Assembly (NCBI GenBank): GCA_004380135.1
Contig: QXCR01000103.1
Coordinates: 47,579 to 111,578 of the forward strand
Direction of reading: 5' to 3'
DNA length: 64,000 bases
Source: Stemphylium vesicarium
Taxonomy: Eukaryota; Ascomycota; Dothideomycetes; Pleosporales; Pleosporaceae
Shown: positions 32,467 to 43,221 of the stretch, in pieces
Position numbering within the stretch: the first letter of the stretch is position 1
How the letters are laid out: every line of letters starts with the position of its first letter
The notes under the pieces: generated by a model
What the model was told of the DNA's origin: nothing
Seen by the model: only the letters and a program-made list of their open reading frames with translations
Databases searched by the model: none
Program-made: the position numbers and the translations under genes

Positions 32467-35400
32467 AGACTTGATGAAGTGATGATTAGCCCGCGTGAGC
32501 TTTGATTAGTAGATCAAAAATGAAAAAATATGACTGCATCTGACATCTCTTTGCGCGTGTCTTATTGTATGCTGACTTCGTCGAATGTATGTTTTCAAAA
32601 CTCAACGGTTACATGAATTTGTTCAATCGAAGGAATGAAGTGCACCTTGGTCATGATCGACGACAGAGCTCGGGGTCCCGCAAGTCTTACACGCACAACT
32701 CATGTTTTGTGTAGGATTCAGCTCTTGCCCATGCCAAGCAACCAACAATGATATAAAGCTCACAGTCCTTCCATTTTCCTTCATGCTCTCCATTCCATCA
32801 TTCTAAAACTGTTTCCGACATGCTAAAAAAGATGTGATGACCGTACATGTGTCTCCTCCGCTCCAGAAAATGATCCTAGCAAAAATGACATGTTTCCGCG
32901 TGTGCGCATCTTCTGCCTTCCCGAAAAACGTAAGTAGCCATTAATTGTCTGTATACCTACTTGAAAACTACTTTATTAAAGCCTGGCGCAACAATGTTCA
33001 TTTGCGGGGGATTCCGTGAGATCAAAAAGTCTACTTTCATGGGCGACCACCGCTTTTTAAGAGGATTAAAAACACATTTGCCACGTCAACATGTCTGCAA
33101 GGTTGAAGCTGGTGCGCTAGTGGATCCGTGGGCGTGATGGTGTGTATATTCCCGCCTCGGCCGAACCTTCTCTTCTTTCATATTCCTAAAAGACCTTCTT
33201 TGCTCCGGGCGCGCGAAAATGGGATAACAAAGGACTTATGGGTTGTGCGTCTGTTGCTGCAAAAACAGAGTACCTAAAGACCATGTCCGAGTCTATGAAT
33301 ATCTTCCCACCTCTTTTAAACCCTCCTCTTTCTTCCTCCTGAATACCTAAAGGTTCTTCCTCTTCCTTGGCGCGCTCAAAATCAAAGTACAACACAATAT
33401 ATGGTTGATTTGTTCGTTGTTGCAAAACACAACCAGTTGTTTTCATGTCCGAGCCTTTGGATATATCTATTCTACCCTTTCAACGCTCCTTCTCTTCTAT
33501 ACTCCTAAAATATCTTCCTCCTTCTCAGCGCCCCAAAATGCACGTCCAAGATCATGATGGGCGGTGTGCTTGCTCTTGGAAAGCTAATGCGAAGAACACA
33601 TGTCTGAGTCTGTGGATACATAAATGCTACTCTTTTAAATTATTCTTCTTCATAGGTTAAAAACTAGATCCTTCTCTTTATACGAAAATGTCCTAAAAGT
33701 AGAGCCTATGGGCGGTGTGCTCGCTCCTCTAAAACCTTAGATGTCGAAAAACTGTGTCCGAGTCTGTGGATATGTCTATCCACCTCCCTAAACCTACTTT
33801 CTCTTCACCTAAAGCCCATATCTTTCTATCCATACTAAAACGGCCGATATTTCAATCTATGTGTGTGGCGCCTCCGCTGTCTCAAAAAGCTCAACCTACG
33901 ACTTGACATGTCCGAGTCTCTTGCTGCGGAACCTCAAATCAGCCAATGCCGTTGCCTATGCAAGGAAAGAGTTCAGGAAAGAGAAAGAGAAGGTCGGACC
34001 TAAAAAAAAAGACTCCAGAAGCTTTGATGTGCTCTCCTTCTGCCTTCTGAAAAAACAAAAAGGTGTCGAAGGTTCCGTCATGCTGTGAGGCCGAGACTGT
34101 CAAATAATACATTTAGAAAGAATACATCCAGCAGCCATGGGTTCCGTGCTGCTGCCGGATATATAAACCACCCCAACTTATCCTTCTCTCCTCCATCACG
34201 CTCTCCCATCTTTTCCTAAAGTTCGACAATGGCTGCCTATGTGTTTCTGCGCTTTTCTTCTAAATCCTGGTCAACCAGGACCATGGTCTGCGCTGCGTCT
34301 GAAAAAGACTTCCCCATTCCTTTAATGTGCGCGCGTTCCTGGGTGTTGGCTCCATTCATAAATTTTCGAACAATAACTGCGCTTCAGACGTGTGTTGCGG
34401 GAATTTTGTCGCGTTATACGTTTATCAGGCATGAAAACAAGGAATGCTACGTTACATGTGCTCTTGTGTATGTGCCTCGTGCTGAAAGGCTGTGTATAAA
34501 ATTCTTCGATTCTTCGGTACTACTCTTCTACTCCACGACTTTCCTGTCCTTTCCAAAAACCAGACAGGGCACAGACATGTCTCCTTCTTCTTCTTCTGCT
34601 GGTGTTCAAGTCGAAAAAACGCCCTCAAGCAAAGCCATGTGAACCAAGACTTCAATTCCAACTATAAATGTCTCGTCCTGATTCCTGGGATTTTTCTTTC
34701 GCCACTCTTCTCGCTTCTACGCCGCAAAGTTTCTCTTCTTTCCCAAAAATGGGCGCACAAAAGATCAATGTCTTCCGCTTCCTCTTCCTCTTCTGCTTGC
34801 CTAAAAATCGAAATCAACAATGGTTAATGCTATGGACTAAAACCTTGACCGGACCAACCTACGTCTGGTTTCTGGTCCCTGGTCCTTCTTATGGCACTCC
34901 TATTACCTCTACTCAGCAATTATTCTCTTCTATCCAAAATCATCCATGGAAACAGGCATGTTTTCCTCTCTTTCCTGCGTGCCTCAAAAAAAAACACGCC
35001 GTGCTACAACCCACGAATTACAACTCAGATCAAGTCAATCTATGCCGCGTTTCGAATTCTAGTTACTCTTTTTATGAAATCTTTTGTCTCCTCTCCTCCA
35101 CAATCGTCACCTCCAATCCACACAAACTGTCCATTTTGTTCAAAAGTAAAAGATGAAATGAAATAAAGTCGAGGGTTTTACTCAGTATAATTTCTCTCTT
35201 TCACTCTCCCCCTCTCTCTTCATTTTGCCCAGAAACTTAAAGACCATGAAAACCGATTCATAAATAAAGCTCTCACATAAGACGTCGATGTCTCTTTTCT
35301 TAGCTTCCTCCATCATATAAAAGTTGTTGAACAGCCGTTCTACCTAAAACTCATCAATGAGGAGATCATGACTTTTGCGAACCGTGAGAGATACGGAACA

Positions 35401-35856
35401 TGATTTGGATTCTGTCGAAATAGAAGACATAATCAAAAACGAGATCCGAATATGCCATGTGCGAGTTTTCCTACATACATAATCTCGTGTGATCAGTTTT
35501 CGGCGTCTGGCTCGAAAGTAGATTGTTGCAGTCCGCAAAAAAAAACAAGACCCGACCGACATTTTCCCCATGAGTTTGTGCCACGGGTTAATTTTGGCTA
35601 TACAAACACAGTGTCGCCAACTTCATGCTGTTCCTTGTCTCCTTCTTCTCTCTGAGCTTGTTGTGGTACCATGGTCGGAGTCCGATCCCACGGCGTATCG
35701 AAAATCCCTGCAAGACCCGTGAGATAATTGAATGATGCCGGCCGCGCAAGACGATGGAGCCAAGACAGTAGTAGCGATTGGTCATGAAACATGCATAGCC
35801 GCGGCCGGTCGATATTGGCGGCCCATCATCCTATTCTCTTCACATCCACAGCCCGC
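32467..35856. other. Gene-free 3.4-kb region with TATA/pyrimidine-rich repeat units
   Basis: No coding gene is supported. The plus strand is rich in C/T blocks, with runs of A and TATA-like boxes (32754 ATATAAAG, 34145 ATATAAACC, 34493 TATAAAATT, 34661 TATAAATG, 35317 ATATAAAAG). The region from 33129 to about 34060 is a clear tandem repeat; flanking parts look like more diverged units of the same kind. ORFs of up to 162 codons in the right half are Ser/Phe-rich by-products of the C/T bias. Confidence 0.6.
33129..34060 (+). repeat. Diverged tandem repeat, about 155-bp period, promoter-like units
   Basis: The motif TGTCCGAGTCTGTGGATAT (variants) recurs at 33284, 33446, 33601, 33755 and 33909, spacings of 162, 155, 154 and 154 bp. 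Other landmarks keep step: GGGCGGTGTGCTYGCTC near 33559 and 33710, and AAAATG after a C/T block near 33534 and 33684. Each unit reads: TGTCCGAG box, GGATAT/TATA-like box, C/T-rich block with CTAAA, AAAATG, then the GGTGTGC box. Identity between units is modest, so the array is old or under little constraint. There is no ORF continuous across units. Confidence 0.8.
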
Positions 35857-37571
35857 TCATACAATGACAAACTCTTGTTCCGGAATCGCATTGACAGTCT
35901 TCACATCCTTTTCCTGCAAGGCTCTAGGCACTTTTCCCCACTGTTTATGCCCCTTCTCATTCACATTTTCCCTCTGGCCGAAGTAACAAACCATAGCCCT
36001 CTCCTGCAACCTGGCGTGTTTGCCAACAATAGTGTAGCGTGTCCCATCAAGCTGATATAGCGGGTGTAGAAAGACAATTGCTAGGCAGCCCTTGAGAAAG
36101 CAAATGTGGTCTCCAATTTCCAAGGGCTGAGGATCAGGAGAAGGGTCATGGTTGCTGACATAATATTGGTGGATGCCCTTTACCACCATCTTTCGAATAG
36201 TATCGAGAGTACCACGGTCAGTCGCGAAGTGATGTACAGTCTCGGGGGCGATGGTCGCTAAGATGCGACCATGAACATGTAACTCGTTGCCATTTGCCGA
36301 CGTTGTGGGTCTTGTGTTTGACCAACTGATCTTCGAAAGTAAGTCATCTTTCAACTCTGGTCCACGGGGTTGCCAACATGGCGCAGGTAAAGACCAGTTG
36401 GGGACCCAACTTGGTAGCTCGACCTGAGAGTGGCAGTTTGCGCGAGTTATTATCTTGAGACAGTCGGAGTCTGGTGAGTTTGCTATACAGCGCGCTGCAA
36501 ACTCCTTGTACAATTGCTCGAAGGGCATGTCGCTGGAATAAGATACTTCAGGTATCAACTGCTCTCCATCTGAAGCTAGGCTTCGTCGGGCGTAAAGAAT
36601 GTCCCTTGGATCGTAGCACCGGTTGAACCGCATCGATTTTATGAGCAAATCGAGCATGGGAATATTGTTGTATCGCATTCTTCCTTCGTTCGAGAAGAGG
36701 TCTAATTCTGCTTCCCCGAAGTTGCCGCCATCCGCGGCTTGATGACTCTTAGAGTCAGCAACAGGGTTGGTCTTCAGTAGTAGATGGTATTTTCGAGCTA
36801 TGTCGCGGACAAATTGTGGGAGACTAGACTGGTGGGTAAGTCTTTTGATGAGAGCAGCCACATCTTGAAATTCTACCACCTGCTTCCCACAACACATGAC
36901 AATTTTCCGCGCGAGAACGATTTCTTGCAATATCCATGTTCGCCGGAAGTAGTCGTTTGCCAGAAGCATCAGCATGGTCTTATACATGCGACTGTGTTTT
37001 GCCGACTCGGTCTCCGGATTGTGGTTCTGGGGGTTGAAAAAGAAATCTGTTTCTGTGGTTGGGGAGTTGAGGACTGTGAGTACTTCGGAAGCAGATTCGT
37101 AGACGGCGCCCATTTGCGCAACTTGTATCTCTTTATCGGATTTTTCTCCTTGGTTTATGCAAATGCCATCAATCCAGACTGTGTGTTTTCCGAGATGGCT
37201 GCGGGTCGGGTCAGCGCGATCGCTCTTGTGCATTGAAAGGCAGCTCACTGCATTAGGCACAAGATGTCAACCACTTTTTCTCGAACAGTTACCACCTTTC
37301 CGTTGACTCTGATGGGCTTATCTTTCTTGCTCGGGGGATGATACCAGGCGCCAGCATCAGGATTCCAAGTATAAGAGATGGCTGCATAAGGGTGTTGATC
37401 GAATCGCTGGGACTGGAGACGGCATCGCAATAGACCGCGGGCACCAAACCCCAGGATGCGAACGGTACGGATGAAGCCTTTCGGGACTGGCTCGTAGATG
37501 TTTGAAAGCGGCACCGAGGCGTGTCCAAAGTCTGGCTCGTAGGGCAGCCGAGGCGACAATGGGTCTGCCAT
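35857..37571 (-). CDS. Heterokaryon-incompatibility (HET) domain protein
   Basis: HET-domain proteins trigger non-self recognition and cell death in filamentous ascomycetes. Exons 37249-37571 and 35857-37198 give 554 residues. The 50-nt intron has a GTGAGC donor and CGCAG acceptor, and splits the HET domain between LCLMH and HLGKHTVW. The three diagnostic blocks are present: AISYTW (64-69), WIDGICINQ (about 116-124) and RRTWILQEI. The C-terminal part has no second domain that I recognise (no NACHT or WD repeats), as in many stand-alone HET proteins. An in-frame ATG lies upstream (37709), but MADPL at 37571 fits better. The gene adjoins the tandem-repeat region, as is common for fast-evolving loci. 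Confidence 0.9.
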
Positions 37572-38338
37572 TTCAGTGTCTGATATAGCCCGTGTTTGGT
37601 GTAGATAAGTATGATTAACCTTCCATTGTGTCAAATGTCGCGGCAGGTCGTTGGTTATGCTAATTGAACAGGCGCACTTGCTCATGTGCAGTGAGGTGAG
37701 TGACGTCATATGGCGGACGCCTTAGGAAGCTACCGTGAGATCTAATAGGGCAGCTACGGAAGTGCTTCACCTATGCTGCCTGTTCCAGCCTAGCAGATGC
37801 ATCGAGACTGCCCAAGCGGATTATGTGGACTACCTGTATAAGACGCGACTCGTCAACATAACGAAGTGTGGTGTTCCGATGAGTTTCTCGTGATAGCGGA
37901 GGATACGAATGTATCGAGCCAGGATGACATGGCTGATATGTGATATGAATTGATGCTACGGAACTACAGTATCCGCGTGTTAGTTGCCACGCTCCCAAGC
38001 CTCACCCATGCTTCTACTTCAGGGAAATAGCGGCCCGCACCCCGAGCTTGGTGTGAGGCTGTGTACATGATGTGGGGCACCGTCTGGGGTGCATATGCGC
38101 TCGGCCACTCCCGACCTTCTTCTGAAGCTTGTCTCGTCGTTCCTGCATTTTTCGCAGAATAGAGTTTCCGTGACTCAATACTTGGCTTCTTTGGAGGGAG
38201 AGGGCATGCGTTTGATGGTTCATGATTGGAAGGTGGTCCATTCTTAGAGACGCGGTCCACCACTCGTGGCGGTGCGGAATGCCCCGTTCTTCTGCCCGGC
38301 CTTGTTCCTTATGACTTTCGATTATGCTTGATATCCCT
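37572..38338. other. Intergenic, promoter of HET gene and 3' flank of bet5
   Basis: No gene is supported. A 99-codon minus-strand ORF (37964-38263) has no recognisable features. Confidence 0.55.
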
Positions 38339-38928
38339 TCATACAGGCAGGACGGCGGTTATGAAGGCTTCCAACCCTCTCTCGAACAACTCATTTGCAA
38401 CGCCAATGCCTCCTGGATGCTCCGTCGGGGCGAGCGGGTTTTTCACGACGTACTCCACATAGAGGTTCGCCCAGATCTGGTGCAGATACTGGCGCAGGTT
38501 GATCACTTTGGTATCGGTGAGCATGACGAATTTCATGCGCGTCGGTGTCTCGTAGTAGTGGAGCTTGTACTCGCCGGTGCGGTAAGAGAGGAAGGTATCG
38601 TCGGCGCCGCCGAGCTTGGTGACGAGGTTGCGCAGCGAGAAGACGAGACCGAAGACGAGTTTCTCGTCGTCCGAATGCGACATACCTTTGCGGACGGCGG
38701 CCACAACGTCGCCATTGCTCGCGATGGAGGTGCCGGACGGTGGGCGGGTTGCGGCCTTGGACGAGGAGGACGTCGGGCGTGCGGGCGTCCAGCGGCGCGA
38801 GTAGATGCACTCGGCTGTAATTGTGCAGTCAGCGGCGTGCACAGCGAAGTTGTCATGGGGGTCCCCGATCGCCGGTTTGATAGCGACTTACTGTGCCGAT
38901 CGAATATGTAGAAGCTGTAGAGCACCAT
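38339..38928 (-). CDS. bet5: TRAPP complex subunit Bet5 (TRAPPC1)
   Basis: Bet5 is a longin-fold core subunit of TRAPP, the Rab1/Ypt1 exchange factor that acts in ER-to-Golgi traffic. Exons 38892-38928 and 38339-38814 give 170 residues. The start MVLYSFYIFDRHTECIYSRRW is typical of the family, with the intron after the first base of Thr13. The body keeps the family segments VFGLVFSLRNLVTKLGG, SYRTGEYKLHYYETPTRMKF and LTDTKVINLRQYLHQIWANL, and the protein ends on a longin-type helix. A Ser/Pro/Ala-rich insert follows the first strand, as in other filamentous fungi. The 77-nt intron has GTAAGT and TTACAG ends. Confidence 0.95.
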
Positions 38929-39542
38929 GGCCGGGAGAGCAACGTGGCGTCAGACAGCAGCAGCAGCAGCAGCAGATGGGGGGAAATAGGTATGCAGCAA
39001 TGGGACCAAGCAGGTAGTTGGCGTGCCGTATGGGGAAATGGGCAGGCGGGACGGGTCTGTTGCTTGGTGGTGATGTGGAAGCGCGCGATTCGGGGATGAC
39101 GGCTGATTCTGCTAGACGTCAGAGTTACACGACGCGAACTGCACGGCGCCAGAAAGTGTCGATGCGGAGGGGTGAATGGCGCAATGATATTAGGAGGATG
39201 ATAACAAAATGGCTCGGCACAGTCAAATTCGCGCGCTCGTTCGTCTGTTCGTCGCCGGTGCAATCGGAGAGTCGCCAAGGGTGCGGGCCTAACGGCGGGT
39301 GGAGAGCGGCCATGGCTCGTCGACGGCTGAGGCTGAAGGAAATGTCAGGAAAGGGCCCCTCTCTTCTGCATCTGCCCCCTCTCTGGGCGACGTTGTAAGA
39401 AATGCCATCCTGGACTTTCGGAGCATCATAGCTAAACGTCCCGAATTTCCCCATATTATTTCTCCCTACTACCTGCTAGCCCCCCAGTGTCAATCTTATC
39501 ACTACGTACTTGAATCCCGCCCTGCCCCCGTCCTGGGTAGTT
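38929..39542. promoter_or_regulatory. Bidirectional promoter, bet5 / CaMKK-like kinase
   Basis: This is the 614 bp between divergent start codons. A (CAG)7 tract lies close to the bet5 start, probably in its 5' leader. No clear TATA box is seen. Confidence 0.45.
38955..38975. repeat. (CAG)7 microsatellite
   Basis: Seven perfect CAG units lie about 27 bp upstream of the bet5 start codon. It is a likely polymorphic marker and probably lies in the 5' untranslated leader. Confidence 0.9.
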
Positions 39543-42427
39543 ATGTCACAACCTCCCAGCCCTCTGAGGAAACGCCCATCCGAATCTAACCTCAAGCTCT
39601 ACACCTCACAGCCTTCGCTAGAAGTCCCTGCCGTCCACGACGCCGGCCGACCAGCGCCAGTCAAGTTTATGTGCGTGCTGTCTGCTAACATGTCATTGCT
39701 ACCCCGCCGAGGTGCTGATGCCGTCAAGGTCAACACCCGCATACCAAAGCCCGCTACGACACCACAAGCGCGCAGCTTCATCCACGAGACGAGTGAAGGT
39801 GCGATCCCCTTGCGATGCCTCTTGTTGCTGGGCGATGGATCCCAAAGTCTGCCAAGACGTCGCCATCACGTCATACCCCCAATACAGCTATCTGTGAAGC
39901 TATTCGAAGCTATGCCGGCTAGACTTTGCCATTCAATCACCTGCGATGTCGCTTTGTAGCGACGAGATCATGCGCCATGTGAAGTTTGGGGCCTGACCAT
40001 CTACAGGAAACGTTCAATGCGCGGTCCGAGTACAGCAACAGCGAAGATGACGGCAGCGCCCAACATCGCATCAACCAGTATCTGGTAAAACAGGAGATTG
40101 GTCGCGGCTCATTTGGAGCAGTCCATCTCGCCGTAGACCAATATGGCCAAGAATATGTGAGGACGCCAGCTCTCTAGATACCGATAGGGACGGACAGAGG
40201 CGCATGCGCCTGTTACTATGATGCGGGTAACCTGGGTGGTAAATACAACGACTTTGGCTGACCCAACATCGCGCAGGCCGTCAAAGAGTTCTCCAAGTCG
40301 CGATTACGGAAACGCGCACAGTCGAACCTCCTCCGCCGACCGGCCGCAGCCAAACGAATGCGCGCCCTACCAGCTGGCATAGGCTTCAATTCCCCGCTCC
40401 ACCGACACTCGGTAACGGAAGAAAATAACGCCTTTGAGCTCATCAAGGAAGAAATCGCCATCATGAAGAAGCTACACCATCCAAATCTGGTCACATTGAT
40501 CGAAGTGCTGGACGACCCCGAGGAGGACTCGTTATACATGGTCATGGAGATGTGCAAAAAAGGCGTCGTCATGCAAGTAGGTCTCGAGGAGCGCGCCGAC
40601 CCATACAGCGAAGAGCAATGTCGGTGTTGGTTCAGAGACATGATATTGGGTCTTGAATACCGTACGTCTTGGCCGCCATCTACCACCGCCCAGTGCTGAC
40701 TACCGCTAGTACACGCTCAGGGTATCATCCATCGAGACATCAAGCCTGACAACTGCCTGATCACCGAAGAAGACGTGTTGAAAATCGTCGATTTTGGTGT
40801 CTCGGAAATGTTCGACAAGGAGGGCGAGATGAAGACGGCCAAATCTGCTGGCTCACCAGCCTTCATGCCGCCAGAGCTGTGCGTAGCCAAGCACGGTCAT
40901 GTCTCAGGAAGAGCTGCGGACATATGGTCAATGGGTTGCACGCTATACTGCCTCCTCTTCGGACGCATACCCTTCGAGAAGCACGGCATGATTGAGCTCT
41001 ACCAGTCGATACGAATGGATCCACTAGAATTCGAGAGTGAATGCGACGACGACCTTAAGGAGTTGTTGCAGAAACTCATGGAGAAAGACCCACAAAAAAG
41101 GATAACCATGGAGGAGATCCGAGTGAGTTGAATCAGCTCACAGCCAGAGAGACGGACTGACATGGATAGGAACACCCATGGGTCACACGGCAAGGAACGG
41201 ACCCTTTACTAGCTAAGTCTGAGAATGTCGCCGTCATCATTGAGCCACCTACAGATGAGGAGGTTAATGCCGCCATTACCGGCAACATGGGCCACCTTGT
41301 AACAGTGGTAGGTGCATGTAATCCCTTTGCATCCTTCATGCCACATTAGTAACCGGATCGTCTTGCTAACTATCATAAAGGTACGGGCAGTCAAGCGCTT
41401 TAAGCAATTGTTATTCAGACGACGACCAGAACGCATAGAAAGTATACTGGGTAGTGCATCACGCATTGTTCAGCCTCCTCTCTCCATGCGACCATCCGCA
41501 TTGCGCAAGTCAAAATCACAAGACACCCACGATCGACGACCAGTCGAGGGCGCACTTACTACAGAAGGCGTGCATCATAACATAAAAGTCGATAACAGGG
41601 CGCAGAGACTGCCACACAACATGGACGATATGGCGTATACCAAACCGGGCTTCCGTACTGAAGCAGGGAAGCGACCTTCCAAGCTTCCTTCCACGGCCAG
41701 CAGTCCGACTACGCAGAGCTCGCCCGGTCTTACGGACGGCAGGGTCATACACGAGAACATGTCAATTCGACCTGGCCCCATTCACTCCATCTCAACGCCG
41801 ACAGGAATAATCCCATCGTCGTCATCACCAACCACTCCCCTCGGGAAAGGACATGCGCACAACCCATTGGAGGATACCCTCTTCCTTAACATCGGCACTG
41901 GTGAAAACTTCCAACCAGAACCCGAAGATGGATGCGTTGTTTCTGAGTCGCCATCTAATGTCGATATCGACGTCTACGAGGCGGCTTACGAAGAAGAGGT
42001 CCAGCGCATTATTGCACAGCGCCGTGATCAATACAACAACAATGCCGCCAACCGTCGTCCCACCCTCTACCTCACCCGACGCGTCGAGAATGTCAAGTCT
42101 ATTCGTGACAGCGACGCCATCTTTGACGAAGGCCAGGACCTCCGACAAAACATCAAGGTCAGTCTGAAGAGCTTCGTCACCAAGACAAAAGAGGATATCG
42201 AGGCGCGTGGCGAGCTGCAGAAGATCCAAGACGGCAAAGAGGGAAAGCTTAGTAGGACCATGCGTAATGTGCGAGAAGCTAAGAGGCTCGTGGAAGAGGC
42301 GCGAGAACGGGTCAAGACCGAGGAGAGAGACCGCGAGCGGGAGAGGAGCAGGAGCGCAACACCCGTTCCCCGAACTAATAGCTCCGCCAGTGTGCTCAGT
42401 CGGAGCGGGACCCCTGTCCAAAGCTGA
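39543..42427 (+). CDS. CaMKK-like serine/threonine kinase (Ssp1/Tos3 group)
   Basis: These kinases act upstream of Snf1/AMPK and in stress and calcium signalling. Seven exons (39543-39664, 39729-39798, 40007-40156, 40277-40661, 40710-41122, 41170-41307, 41381-42427) give 774 residues. The N-terminus SPLRKRPSESNLKLYTSQPS and the segment ETFNARSEYSNSED, HRINQYLVKQEIGRGSFGAV are characteristic. The kinase domain begins near residue 83 with P-loop GRGSFG, has VKEFSKSRLRKRA with an insert before HHPNLVTLIEVLDDP, HRDIKPDN (about 250) and DFGVSE. The loop insert after the catalytic Lys is a CaMKK hallmark. The 350-residue C-terminus is disordered and ends in an Arg/Glu/Ser-rich stretch. Exons 1-2 are short and I placed them by matching phases and a CTAAC branch site. 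Confidence 0.9.
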
Positions 42428-43221
42428 GTATCAATTGGACGGTAAATGTATCGACCTGGAGTCCTTTAACCTTCAACGGCGTTTTGTACACATAAGGGTC
42501 AGTAGGTTCCATGTGTGGTCGGGCCTGGAGCACCACCACACATGAGGGTTTTTCAGATTGCAATGAAGATGCGCATGGCTGTGATAATGAACACGGTCTT
42601 GCATGCCCCTGGCATAGAGTTTGTATCTCTCATCATCTGTACGCAGGTCCGCTAGTGTTGTTTTGATGTCTGCCTTGCGGTGAGCAGGCGCATCCCGGGA
42701 CGGCTGCATACTGGTTCCTGGGCTTAGCCTATTTCAGCCCAGCGTGCAGTACACAGCCTCACGCAAGATGTGGGAATCTTCACCTCACCTTCTCTTTCTG
42801 CAGACCGATCACTCAAATATGTGGAAACCAACGCGTTCTTCTTTACTTTGCACATGCTCGGGAATACAGCTAGCCTATCAAAACCCAGCACAAGTACCAA
42901 TGGCCCCACTTCTCTCTACATGCGAAAGTTCCCATCCCTTAGGCATGACGAAAAGGACCGAGCGAGGCATGCTTAGCCTGGATAAGGCGTCCTGCGCGAC
43001 TCGTAACGCGCCCGTGAACACCGAGTTCATCTTACACCCGCGCCACCACCTTTTTTCTCCACGATGCCTCTTCTGCTGATTGTGTGCCTGAAACGCCCTG
43101 CGAACGCCCTCGCTTCGTCCGACCCCGAGTTCGTTATGCATCCTGCACTAAACTGAATTCCATTATCGCCATTTGTTACGCGGAAGGAATCGCGGCGCCC
43201 GACTTTGTGCGTATATATAAG
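42428..43221. other. Intergenic with uORF and TATA motif
   Basis: No gene is supported. A 30-codon ORF (43064-43156) overlaps the likely leader of the next gene. A TATATATAA motif (43211-43219) stands only a few bases before the next start codon, too close to be its ordinary promoter. Confidence 0.5.

Noticed and set aside
34668..35156. 162-codon ORF in the repeat region
   Set aside because: It is Ser/Phe/Leu-rich because of C/T-rich DNA, differs between repeat units and has no conserved pattern or introns.
43211..43219. TATATATAA as promoter of the four-pass membrane protein
   Set aside because: It is only 3 bp before the start codon, so a transcript from it would begin downstream of that ATG; kept only as a finding.
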